This document shows positions 7,730-15,680 of a stretch of DNA of 64,000 nucleotides, piece after piece; position 1 is the first letter of the stretch, and the number at the start of each line of letters is the position of its first letter. Both the position numbers and the translations under genes were made by a program. Source of the DNA: Bacillota bacterium (GTDB lineage Bacteria; Bacillota; Clostridia; Oscillospirales; Acutalibacteraceae); the NCBI GenBank assembly GCA_023418995.1, contig JAEZYP010000070.1, positions 48,071 through 112,070 of the forward strand, read 5' to 3'. Below the pieces are notes generated by a model, which worked only from the letters and a program-made list of their open reading frames with translations, did not search any database and was not told the DNA's origin.

Positions 7730-9259
7730 ATGCAAAATCTGCTTCTTGCCATCGATATCGGAACCTCTGCGTGCAAAATCGCGGTATTTGAACCGGATGG
7801 CAGTATTGTAAGCGATTGTGCGAAGGATTATCATACCTACTACCCCGCCCCCGGCTGGGTCGACCACGACCCCAATGAATGGTGGCAGGCAATCAGCGCG
7901 GGAATCCGCGAGTGTCTTGAAAAGGGCGGCATCGATCCCCGCGACATTGCGGGAATCGGAATCGACGGTCAAAGCTGGTCCTGTATTCCGGTTGACCGGG
8001 ACGGAAACGTGCTTTGCAATACGCCAATCTGGATGGATACCCGGGCAAAGTCGATTTGCGAACGGGTGAACCGAAAAATCGGAAGTGACACGTTATTTAA
8101 CCTGAGCGGCAATCCGTTTCAGCCTTCCTATACCACGCCGAAAATTCTGTGGTTTAAGGAAAATCAGCCCGAGATTTATAAAAACACCTATAAATTTATG
8201 CAGAGCAACAGCTTCATCGCCTACCGTCTAACCGGTTCCTTCAGCCAGGATGTAAGCCAGGGCTATGGTCTGCATGTGTTCGATATCAAGAAGCGCAAAT
8301 ACGACGAAGCCATGTGCCGCGAGCTGAAAATCAACATGGAGCAGCTTCCCGAAATTTTCGGGTGCCATGAGGTTATCGGTACGGTAACGGCGAAGGCCGC
8401 AGAAGCAACCGGCCTCTGCGAAGGAATTCCAGTCGTGGCCGGAGGGCTTGACGCGGCATGCGGAACGCTTGGCGCGGGCGTCTGCCGCTCCGGTCAGACG
8501 CAGGAGCAGGGCGGTCAGGCGGGCGGCATGAGTATTTGCCTTGATCGGCCCATCGGAGAGAAAACGTTGATTCTCAGCCCGCATGTTGTGCCGGATTTGT
8601 GGCTTTTACAGGGCGGCACGGTGGGTGGCGGCGGCAGTCTCCGCTGGCTGGCAAGGGAGCTCGGCGAGCCGGAGGAGCTCCTCGCCCGGCAGACCGGAAC
8701 CGGCAAGCTCAAGCTAATTGACGATCTTGCCGCAACCGTTGCGCCCGGAAGCGACGGCGTCGTTTTCCTCCCTTATCTTTCCGGAGAGCGTTCGCCCATC
8801 TGGGACCCGAATGCTACCGGCGTGTATTTTGGCTTAAGCTTTGATAAAACCCGCGCGCATTTTTTCCGCGCCCTGCTGGAAGGCGCAGCCTACGCGCTGG
8901 AGCACAATCTGCGAACCGCGGAAAACGTCGGCGTTAGCGTTGATGTCATGTACGCGATGGGTGGAGCGGCAAACAGCCGTCTCTGGACGCAGATCAAAGC
9001 TGATGTAACAGGAAAAACCATCCGCGTACCGAATTCCGACAATGCCTCCACCCTTGGCGCCGCCATTCTTGCCGGCGTGGGAACAGGGATTTACGGCAGC
9101 TTTGATGAGGCGGTAAAGAGGACTATCCATGTCAAGCGCGAGCATGTACCGAATCCGGAAAACAGAGAAATTTATCAGCAATATTTCAGTATATATCTCG
9201 AGCTTTATGAAAAGTTAAAGGACACTATGTCCAAGCACGCAAAGATTTTAAGTAAGTAA
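7730..9259 (+). CDS. FGGY-family carbohydrate kinase (xylulokinase-like)
   Basis: ATP-dependent sugar kinase of 509 residues with the actin-like fold: phosphate-1 loop AIDIGTSACK at the N-terminus, substrate-site sequences GIDGQSW and PIWMDTRA, and a C-terminal adenosine loop GGAANSRLW. The usual xylulokinase GQMHG motif is replaced by DGQSW, so D-xylulose need not be the substrate. It has a strong GGAGGTG site. In this operon it would phosphorylate the ketose made by the dehydrogenase at 9275-10336 before the PfkB kinase adds the second phosphate. That order of reactions is inference. Confidence 0.85.
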   Translation: MQNLLLAIDIGTSACKIAVFEPDGSIVSDCAKDYHTYYPAPGWVDHDPNEWWQAISAGIRECLEKGGIDPRDIAGIGIDGQSWSCIPVDRDGNVLCNTPIWMDTRAKSICERVNRKIGSDTLFNLSGNPFQPSYTTPKILWFKENQPEIYKNTYKFMQSNSFIAYRLTGSFSQDVSQGYGLHVFDIKKRKYDEAMCRELKINMEQLPEIFGCHEVIGTVTAKAAEATGLCEGIPVVAGGLDAACGTLGAGVCRSGQTQEQGGQAGGMSICLDRPIGEKTLILSPHVVPDLWLLQGGTVGGGGSLRWLARELGEPEELLARQTGTGKLKLIDDLAATVAPGSDGVVFLPYLSGERSPIWDPNATGVYFGLSFDKTRAHFFRALLEGAAYALEHNLRTAENVGVSVDVMYAMGGAANSRLWTQIKADVTGKTIRVPNSDNASTLGAAILAGVGTGIYGSFDEAVKRTIHVKREHVPNPENREIYQQYFSIYLELYEKLKDTMSKHAKILSK

Positions 9260-9274
9260 CAATGAGGTGTAAGT

Positions 9275-10336
9275 ATGAAAGCAGCAGTTTTACACGGCGT
9301 TGAAGATTTACGCTACGAAGAAAGCCCAACCCCAAAGGCCGGTTCCGGCGAGGTTGTAATTCGTGTGAAGGCAACCGGAATCTGTGGTTCCGACATTCCC
9401 CGCGTCAACGACACCGCGGCACACTACTATCCGATTATTCTCGGGCATGAATTTTCCGGCGTAGTTGCGGAAATCGGCGAGGGCGTTACAAACGTGAAGG
9501 TTGGCGACCGTGTTACCGCGGCGCCGCTTATCCCCTGCATGACCTGCGACGACTGCCAGCAGGGCAATTTCTCCCTTTGCAAGCACTATAAATTTATCGG
9601 ATCCAGTCTGTTCGGCAGCTTTGCTGACTATGTGAAAGCTCCGGCAATGAACGTAGTAAAATTCAACGAGAACGTTGGCTTTATTCAGAGCGCGTTCTTT
9701 GAGCCTGCAACCGTCGCGCTGCACGGCATCAAATGTGCGGATTACAGCGGCGGAAAATCCGTTGCGGTTCTCGGCGGCGGAACCGTGGGTCTCTTCACCA
9801 TGCAGTGGGCAAAGGTTCTAGGCGCGCGCAGAGTTGTCGTGTTTGATATCAGCGACGCACGTCTTGAGCTTGCCAAAAGGCTTGGCGCGGATGAATGCAT
9901 CAATACCACTTCACCGGAGTTTCTGAAGCAGGCGATGGACATTACAGGCGGCAAGGGCTATCCGTTTGTATTTGAAACCGCGGGTCAGAACACCACCATG
10001 AATATTGCTTTTGATATCGCCGCGAACAAAGCGAGCGTATGCTTTATCGGAACCTCAAGCAAGGACCTCAGCTTCAATTGGAAGCAGTTTGAAAAGATGA
10101 ATCGCAAGGAATTCCGGCTGACCGGCTCGTGGATGTCCTACAGTGCGCCTTTCCCGGGCGACGAATGGACGATGACTGCGGATTACTTCTCAAATGGTCA
10201 GCTTAAATTCGACGACTCCCTGGTCTACAAAAAGTTTCCGATGAGCCAGGCTGCCGAGGCGTTCAAGCTCTTCAAGATTCCCGGCGAGGTCAAGGGCAAG
10301 CTCATGTTAGTAAATGAAGAAGATTCGTCAACATAA
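9275..10336 (+). CDS. Zinc-dependent polyol dehydrogenase, galactitol-1-phosphate 5-dehydrogenase-like
   Basis: Medium-chain NAD(P)-dependent dehydrogenase of 353 residues. Catalytic zinc site: Cys37 (GICGSD) with His58-Glu59 (LGHEF). Structural zinc: Cys88, 91, 94 and 102. Rossmann loop: GGGTVGLF. The stretches HYYPIILGHEFSG, PLIPCMTC and GSWMSYSAPFPG closely resemble E. coli GatD. No PTS genes are present here and import is by an ABC system, so the substrate may be a free polyol rather than its phosphate. It would oxidise the polyol to a ketose. Spacing to the neighbours is 15 and 22 nt. Confidence 0.85.
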   Translation: MKAAVLHGVEDLRYEESPTPKAGSGEVVIRVKATGICGSDIPRVNDTAAHYYPIILGHEFSGVVAEIGEGVTNVKVGDRVTAAPLIPCMTCDDCQQGNFSLCKHYKFIGSSLFGSFADYVKAPAMNVVKFNENVGFIQSAFFEPATVALHGIKCADYSGGKSVAVLGGGTVGLFTMQWAKVLGARRVVVFDISDARLELAKRLGADECINTTSPEFLKQAMDITGGKGYPFVFETAGQNTTMNIAFDIAANKASVCFIGTSSKDLSFNWKQFEKMNRKEFRLTGSWMSYSAPFPGDEWTMTADYFSNGQLKFDDSLVYKKFPMSQAAEAFKLFKIPGEVKGKLMLVNEEDSST

Positions 10337-10358
10337 CGTTTAGAAGGGATGTTTTATT

Positions 10359-11408
10359 ATGGCAAAATTTGTTATGGAACCCGATGCAGTTGATTTAAGC
10401 AAGCTTCCTGTTAGAACCCTGAACACCGGCGCCAAGCTGCCGGGCGTAGGTATCGGCACCTTCGGTTCCGACCGTTTCGCACTGGACGACATCGCCAACG
10501 CGGTGGCAGGAGCGCTCCGTGTCGGCTACCGTTTCATCGACTGCGCCGCCTGCTATGGAAACGAAGATCTGATCGGAACCGTACTCCACGAAGCAATAGA
10601 AGGAGGTCTTCCGAGAGAAGAGCTGTTTGTAATGTCGAAGGTTTGGAACGACAAGCATAAGCCGGAGGACGTAATTGCTTCCTGCAAAAAGACCTTAAAG
10701 GATTTGCAGCTGGATTACCTCGATTGCTACCTTGTACATTGGCCTTTCCCGAACTTCCACGCACAGGGCTGCGACGGCGATGCACGAAACCCGGAATCCC
10801 GCCCTTACATTCACGAGGAATTCATGGTAACATGGCGTGCGATGGAATCTTTGGTCGAAATGGGCTTGGTAAAGCACATCGGTACCTCCAATGTTACCGT
10901 TCCAAAGCTTGAGCTGATTCTCCGCGACGCGAAAATTCAGCCTTCCATCAATGAAATGGAGCTTCATCCCTGCTTCCAGCAGGGTCAGCTTTTTCAATAC
11001 TGCGTTGACCACAGCATTCAGCCTGTCGGCTTCTGCCCCATCGGTTCCCCAACCCGCCCGGACCGCGACACAACTGAAGATGACCTCGCCGACATTGAAC
11101 AGCCGGTTGTCAAAAAGATTGCTGCCGCTCACGGCGTGCATCCCGCGGTTATCTGCGTAAAATGGGCGGTTACCCGCGGTCAGGTTCCGATTCCGTTCTC
11201 CATCCATAAAAATGAATACCTCAGCAACCTGAAGTGTGCCACAGAAGACCCGCTTACCTTTGAAGAAATTGAAGCGCTTAAGAGCGTTGACCGTAATTGC
11301 CGCTTGATTAAGGGTCAGGTATTTCTCTGGCCGGGCGCGGATACATGGCTCGACCTCTGGGACGTAAACGGCACGATTCCGAGCTGGAACGGCTACGAGA
11401 AACAATAA
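10359..11408 (+). CDS. Aldo/keto reductase (aldose reductase-like)
   Basis: Cytosolic NAD(P)H-dependent carbonyl reductase of 349 residues. The catalytic tetrad is complete: Asp61 (FIDCA), Tyr66 (CYGNE), Lys94 (MSKVW) and His127 (LVHWPF). The C-terminal third carries the family cofactor region around VPIPFS. Within a polyol operon it probably interconverts an aldose and its alditol, supplying the dehydrogenase upstream. The C-terminal tail, about 25 residues rich in Trp/Gly after the barrel, is long for the family. The substrate is unknown. Confidence 0.87.
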   Translation: MAKFVMEPDAVDLSKLPVRTLNTGAKLPGVGIGTFGSDRFALDDIANAVAGALRVGYRFIDCAACYGNEDLIGTVLHEAIEGGLPREELFVMSKVWNDKHKPEDVIASCKKTLKDLQLDYLDCYLVHWPFPNFHAQGCDGDARNPESRPYIHEEFMVTWRAMESLVEMGLVKHIGTSNVTVPKLELILRDAKIQPSINEMELHPCFQQGQLFQYCVDHSIQPVGFCPIGSPTRPDRDTTEDDLADIEQPVVKKIAAAHGVHPAVICVKWAVTRGQVPIPFSIHKNEYLSNLKCATEDPLTFEEIEALKSVDRNCRLIKGQVFLWPGADTWLDLWDVNGTIPSWNGYEKQ

Positions 11409-11423
11409 CGGGAGGCTTTCATT

Positions 11424-11861
11424 ATGTTAAAAGGAATTCCTTCCATCATTTCTCCAGAGCTGCTTAAGGTTCTGGACGAAATGGGACATACCGACGAGCT
11501 TACGATCGGCGACGGAAATTTTCCGGGTCACACCTATGGCAAAAAAGTAATTCGCCTGGACGGGCACGGCGTACCGGAAATCCTTGACGCTATTCTCAAG
11601 GTTTTTCCGCTGGATACTTACGTTGACCATCCGGTGACGCTGATGGGCGTTGTAAAGGGTGACCCGGTCGAAACCCCAATTTGGGATGAATATAAAAGTA
11701 TTGTATCAAAGCATGACAGCCGCGGCGCTGACTGCTTCGAAGAAATTGACAAGTGGGATTTTTACAAAAAAACACAGGAAAAATCCACTGTTGTGATCAT
11801 GTCATCCGAATCCGCCCTGTATGCAAATATTATTCTCAAAAAGGGCGTTGTAATCGCATAA
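11424..11861 (+). CDS. fucU: FucU/RbsD-family sugar mutarotase
   Basis: Interconverts sugar anomers (FucU on L-fucose and other pyranoses; RbsD on D-ribose). The 145-residue protein opens MLKGIPSIISPELLKVLDEM and continues with GHTDELTIGD, placing the conserved catalytic His22 and Asp30 as in E. coli FucU, and ends with the conserved ANIILKKGV. It is the last gene of the rightward catabolic operon, 15 nt after the reductase, followed by a terminator. A mutarotase here means a free aldose or ketose is handled in the cell. Confidence 0.88.
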   Translation: MLKGIPSIISPELLKVLDEMGHTDELTIGDGNFPGHTYGKKVIRLDGHGVPEILDAILKVFPLDTYVDHPVTLMGVVKGDPVETPIWDEYKSIVSKHDSRGADCFEEIDKWDFYKKTQEKSTVVIMSSESALYANIILKKGVVIA

Positions 11862-11909
11862 TTCAATCCCCACATAATTTCCCTTACCTTCATTTCATAA
11901 CCTCTCAAA

Positions 11910-11956
11910 CAGGCGCCCCGAACCAAATTTCGGTCCGGGGCGCCTGTGCGTTTTCT
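11910..11956 (+). terminator. Rho-independent terminator of the catabolic operon
   Basis: A perfect 11-bp GC-rich stem, CAGGCGCCCCG (11910-11920) with CGGGGCGCCTG (11936-11946), is followed after a few bases by TTTTCT. It separates the operon from the convergent LacI gene. Confidence 0.8.
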
Positions 11957-12011
11957 CGTGTATTCGAATGCAAAAAGCAGATGGGCGGCTTGCCTTTTCC
12001 AAAGCGGGTAC

Positions 12012-13013
12012 TTATAATTTCAACACCGATTGACCCTTTATGAGACCCGGGCTGAGCTCTATAATCTTGGTTCCGCATATTTGCTCCGATTCCAGGTGCT
12101 CCAGCATAAGGGTTGCGGCATTTACCGCTATTTCCCGCATAGGCTGCGAGATAATGGTAAGCTTTGGTTTCACAATCTGCGCCAAAAGCAAATTATCAAA
12201 TCCAATAATGGATATTTCCGTTGGTATTTTGACGCCGCACTCGTTAATCGCGATGATCGCTCCGAGCGTTATTTCATAATTTGCGCAAAACAGCGCGGTG
12301 GGCGGATTTTTCAGCTTTAACAGCCTCTTTGCACCCTCATAGCCTCCACTGATATTGATTTCTCCGCTGATGAGATAGTCTTGATTCAACCGGATTCCGC
12401 ATTTCTTTGACGCGGCTTTAAACCCTTCTATTCTGGATTTCATGGTATAGATGGACTCGGGTCCGCACAATATCCCAATTCTGCTGTGCCCGTTCGACGC
12501 AAACTCCTTCACGGCGAGCTCCGCCGCGCCGCGGTTGTCCATAATTACCGCATCCGCTTTATAGTCTGTAAGCAATCGGTCAATCAGTACCACGGGAACA
12601 CCGCGCTCATCCGCAAGCCGCAGGTGTTCCCCGCTCCGGTCAAACGGAATCGTGATAATGCCATCCACCATTTTTCCAAGCAAGAATTCGAGCGCGTCTT
12701 TCTCAACCTGCTTATCCAGACGGCTGTCGCAGATAATGGTGCCGTAGCCGTTCTGACGCATAATATCCTCGATATCCGCAATAATGGAAGTGTTAAAGGT
12801 GCTGTTCAGTTCGGAGATCAGCACGCCAATCGTTTTGGAACGTTTGCTTTTTAAACCGCGCGCATACTCATTTACACGGTAATCCAGCTTTGCTACCGCG
12901 CGGTCAATCGCCTTGCGGTTTGCTTCCATAACGTTGCCGCCGTTGAAATATTTCGATATGGTGGAAAGCGACAGATTAGTCAGCCTTTGAATATCCTTAT
13001 AGGTTGCAGCCAT
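12012..13013 (-). CDS. LacI-family transcriptional regulator, probable local repressor
   Basis: A 333-residue DNA-binding repressor with N-terminal LacI helix-turn-helix (TYKDIQRLTNLSLSTISKYFNGG, residues 4-26), hinge helix around YARGLKSKRS, and periplasmic-binding-like effector domain (IGVLISEL onward). It lies 28 nt downstream of the lacX-like gene behind AGGAGC. LacI-family proteins bind short central-CG palindromes; the five GAAACGTTTC-type sites at 2697, 2719, 5730, 5875 and 13969 sit at promoters of every unit of this locus, including its own. I infer that it represses the locus until a sugar inducer binds. Confidence 0.9.
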   Translation of the reverse strand: MAATYKDIQRLTNLSLSTISKYFNGGNVMEANRKAIDRAVAKLDYRVNEYARGLKSKRSKTIGVLISELNSTFNTSIIADIEDIMRQNGYGTIICDSRLDKQVEKDALEFLLGKMVDGIITIPFDRSGEHLRLADERGVPVVLIDRLLTDYKADAVIMDNRGAAELAVKEFASNGHSRIGILCGPESIYTMKSRIEGFKAASKKCGIRLNQDYLISGEINISGGYEGAKRLLKLKNPPTALFCANYEITLGAIIAINECGVKIPTEISIIGFDNLLLAQIVKPKLTIISQPMREIAVNAATLMLEHLESEQICGTKIIELSPGLIKGQSVLKL

Positions 13014-13041
13014 AACTACCAGCTCCTGAAATCATTTTCAA

Positions 13042-13938
13042 TCAAATCGATTTTTCATTCACCACGGTAATGGTAAAGGAAACCGATTTGCTCTGTTTCT
13101 CTTGCAGTAGATAGACCCCGCGCTTCTCTTCAAAGATATCACCCTCGTCGCTGCAGGTAGACAATCCGCTCCAAGGCTCCAGCGCAACAAATGGTCCGTT
13201 GTTTGCGCTGGACCAAAGCAGGAAATAATCAAAATCCGCAAAGCTGACCTGCACACCGCGGCCTGTTCCGGGGTTGTAGAGCTTTGCCCTTCTGGATTTC
13301 AAGCGGTCAAATATCAGCGCATCCACCTGAAACAGGGAATGGTCCATTTTTAATATCTTGCTGCGATCAAGGATACGGGAACGCACTGAAACATCCACCA
13401 GACCCGTGGAAGGCACCGATGCAGGGCAGTCCGCGGTCTCCTCCTGCTCAAACTCCACCACATAATCCTCAAAAGCCTCATCACCGGTAAGCGGGCAGTT
13501 AAATCCCGGATGTCCGCCGATTTGAAACGGCATTTCTTCCTTCGTTTGATTGATCACGGTATATTCCGTTATTACATCCCTGCCGGAAAGGATATACCGT
13601 ATTTTTAACTGAAAGTCATAAGGATACCTTTGTAAGGTTTCCGCATTCGAGCGAATTGAAAAAGTAATGGAGTCATCGGTTTTTTCCAGCATTTCAAATT
13701 CCAGCTTCCGTACGACTCCATGGCGTTCCATACCGCAGGCTTTGTTTCCGCCGATTACCGCTTTCTTATCCCGAAGGCTGCCTACGATTGGAAAAAGCAC
13801 CGGTGCCTGTCCGCCCCAGTAGGCGCTGTTTCCCTGCCAAAGATACTCTATTCCGTTTTTGTCTTTTATCGATGTCAGCTGCCCTCCGAAGGTATCAAAC
13901 TGCACCGTTAATTCGCTGTTTTCCAGAATATATTTCAC
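13042..13938 (-). CDS. Aldose 1-epimerase-like protein (LacX/GalM superfamily)
   Basis: A beta-sandwich sugar-mutarotase fold of 298 residues, with GGHPGFNCP, RHGVVRKLEF and ALEPWSGLS typical of the LacX-like branch. The start is GTG 13938 behind AAAAGGAG. In Lactococcus lacX sits in the tagatose-6-phosphate pathway operon, which agrees with the aldolase and kinases here. It is the first gene of a two-gene unit with the LacI regulator and lies directly behind an operator. A second mutarotase beside the FucU-type one suggests that anomer exchange matters in this pathway, or that this member acts on a phosphosugar. Confidence 0.8.
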   Translation of the reverse strand: MKYILENSELTVQFDTFGGQLTSIKDKNGIEYLWQGNSAYWGGQAPVLFPIVGSLRDKKAVIGGNKACGMERHGVVRKLEFEMLEKTDDSITFSIRSNAETLQRYPYDFQLKIRYILSGRDVITEYTVINQTKEEMPFQIGGHPGFNCPLTGDEAFEDYVVEFEQEETADCPASVPSTGLVDVSVRSRILDRSKILKMDHSLFQVDALIFDRLKSRRAKLYNPGTGRGVQVSFADFDYFLLWSSANNGPFVALEPWSGLSTCSDEGDIFEEKRGVYLLQEKQSKSVSFTITVVNEKSI

Positions 13939-13968
13939 TTTCTTTTTTCTCCTTTTAAAAAAATATAA

Positions 13969-14013
13969 AGAAACGTTTCGTTTTATTTTATTCTAAATTT
14001 TATTGGATGTCAA
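13969..14013 (-). promoter_or_regulatory. Promoter and operator of the lacX-like/lacI unit
   Basis: On the minus strand: TTGACA (14008-14013), a 17-nt spacer, TAAAAT (13985-13990), then the palindrome at 13969-13980 (AGAAACGTTTCG on plus) starting 4 nt after the -10. The layout matches the promoter at 5837, indicating autoregulation. Confidence 0.8.
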
Positions 14014-14094
14014 ATAGTTTAGCGTATAACAAAGCCCCAGGCCGCTATTTTGACGCAAGACCCGCGGCAGCCTGACGGGATTGCAAAAACGGCA

Positions 14095-14133
14095 ACAGGG
14101 GTCTGCTCCCTCACGGAGAGAGCAGACCCCTGT
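14095..14133 (-). terminator. Strong terminator hairpin after the MATE gene
   Basis: A perfect 14-bp stem, ACAGGGGTCTGCTC (14095-14108) with its complement at 14120-14133. On plus it is followed by ATTTTTC and on minus by TGCCGTTTTTGC, so it may act in both directions. It lies 64 nt after the MATE gene stop. Confidence 0.75.
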
Positions 14134-14196
14134 ATTTTTCGGCGCAAGAGCTGTACCTGGTTTAGTCCTACGAGACTGGTTTCATCGTTACATTCT

Positions 14197-15570
14197 TTAA
14201 GCGGAAATCGGAGCTTCCGCCCCTACCTTTTTCAGCCTTTTATATTCCATAGCGACCATAGCGGCAGAAAGAATTGCGACAACCCCATCCGTCAGAGGGC
14301 TGGTTGCCCATATTCCCTGAACGCCCAGTATATTGGGCAGCAAAACTGCCAGCGGAACAAATAAAACGACTTGGCGAAGAATAACCAGCACGCTCGCTTT
14401 TCCGCCTTTTCCAACCGCTTGAAAAAGTGTTATGGACATAATCACAATTCCGGCAACAGGAAAAATGGAGAACATCAGCCGGAAATTGTCTATTCCCTGC
14501 GCAACAATGGCGGCATCCTTAATAAACAATGACAGCACCGCGCTTGGGAAAAGTTGAATCGGCACCCAAAAGCAAAGCCCAAGTAAGGTCGCTCCGATAA
14601 AAAAGGTATTGGCCGCCTTACTAACCCGGTCATACTGCTTCGCACCGTAATTTGTCCCTGCAATCGGCTGCAGACCCTGACTCATTCCCCATAGCGGGAT
14701 AAAGGAAAAAGCCATGACGCGCAAAGCCGCTCCGATAAGGATAATCTGGGTATCCCCGCCATAACGGGAGCCAACGTTGTAGAGCACCGTCAGCTGCACA
14801 AGGGTCATGACCTGCATCATCATAGCGGATACGCCAACAGAAAGTACTTTGGGAACCAGAGCGGGCGCGAGGCGAATACCGTGAAACCGTACCGTATTGC
14901 TTTTCTTAATAAAATAGTGAAGCGTTAATATTACTTGGACGGACTGTGCAATGATATTGGCAAAGGCCGCGCCTTCCAGACCCCGCTCTCCCCATGTCAA
15001 AATAAAAACGGGAGATAAAATCATATCAATCACGGCGCCAATTCCCATCAATACCATGGCGCGCTTCATCAGACCCTGCGCCCGCAGAATCATGTTTGCA
15101 CTTTGTGCAAAATTCACCAACACAGACCCTGCAAATATCACACGCATATAGCGAACGCCAAGCTCCAGAATCTCGCCTTCCGCTCCGCTGAGGAACAAAA
15201 ACTGCCTGGTAAAAACCACGCCAACAACGGTTGAAATGACGGATAAGACAAGCACCATAACGGAAAGGTTACCCATTATTCTATTGATCGTTTCGGTATC
15301 CTTTTTCCCGATGGCTCTGGATAGTACAGAGGATGACCCCACCCCAATCAACGTAGCAATGCCGCTGTTAATCAGGGTAAAGGGATACACAACCGAAATA
15401 GCGCCCATCGCGTTAGGGCTAATCAGCTGCCCGACATAAACCGCATCAACGAGTGAATACAATCCTATGACCAGCATTCCAACAATCGCCGGAAGGCTGA
15501 GTTTTACCATCAGCTGAAACGGGGTTTCTTCCAACAGGGCTGCTCGCATATCTTTTTTTGTGGGATACAT
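14197..15570 (-). CDS. MATE-family efflux transporter
   Basis: Cation-coupled multidrug or metabolite exporter. The 457-residue protein has about twelve hydrophobic segments in two homologous halves, beginning with the family-typical ALLEETPFQLMVKLSLPAI region and containing GVGSSSVLSRAIG and GTNYGAKQYDRV. The ribosome binding site AAAGGAGGAG is strong. It is the last gene of the leftward transport cluster, separated from the nikA-like gene by 110 nt that hold two hairpins, so its expression may be partly uncoupled. Its substrate is unknown; clustering with chelate-type importers raises export of a metallophore or metal-related toxicant as a possibility. Confidence 0.88.
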   Translation of the reverse strand: MYPTKKDMRAALLEETPFQLMVKLSLPAIVGMLVIGLYSLVDAVYVGQLISPNAMGAISVVYPFTLINSGIATLIGVGSSSVLSRAIGKKDTETINRIMGNLSVMVLVLSVISTVVGVVFTRQFLFLSGAEGEILELGVRYMRVIFAGSVLVNFAQSANMILRAQGLMKRAMVLMGIGAVIDMILSPVFILTWGERGLEGAAFANIIAQSVQVILTLHYFIKKSNTVRFHGIRLAPALVPKVLSVGVSAMMMQVMTLVQLTVLYNVGSRYGGDTQIILIGAALRVMAFSFIPLWGMSQGLQPIAGTNYGAKQYDRVSKAANTFFIGATLLGLCFWVPIQLFPSAVLSLFIKDAAIVAQGIDNFRLMFSIFPVAGIVIMSITLFQAVGKGGKASVLVILRQVVLFVPLAVLLPNILGVQGIWATSPLTDGVVAILSAAMVAMEYKRLKKVGAEAPISA

Positions 15571-15596
15571 TAATTCTCCTCCTTTAATCTGTTAGA

Positions 15597-15674
15597 TATA
15601 GTCGATTAACTCCAAAACCAACCAGTCTTTGGGGTTAATTGACTATAAATTGCAGCGCTATTTACCGGCGCTGC
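15597..15674. repeat. Two hairpins between the nikA-like and MATE genes; related to the dispersed repeat
   Basis: Arms of 20 nt at 15597-15616 and 15628-15647 pair with two mismatches around an 11-nt loop, beginning TATAGTC and ending GACTATA. The left arm and loop match the first 28 bases of the repeat at 26308 at about 22 positions. A second hairpin with 7-bp arms (GCAGCGC and GCGCTGC) is at 15652-15674, close to the nikA-like stop, and could act as a weak terminator or RNA-processing stem. Confidence 0.6.
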
Positions 15675-15680
15675 GGAAGC

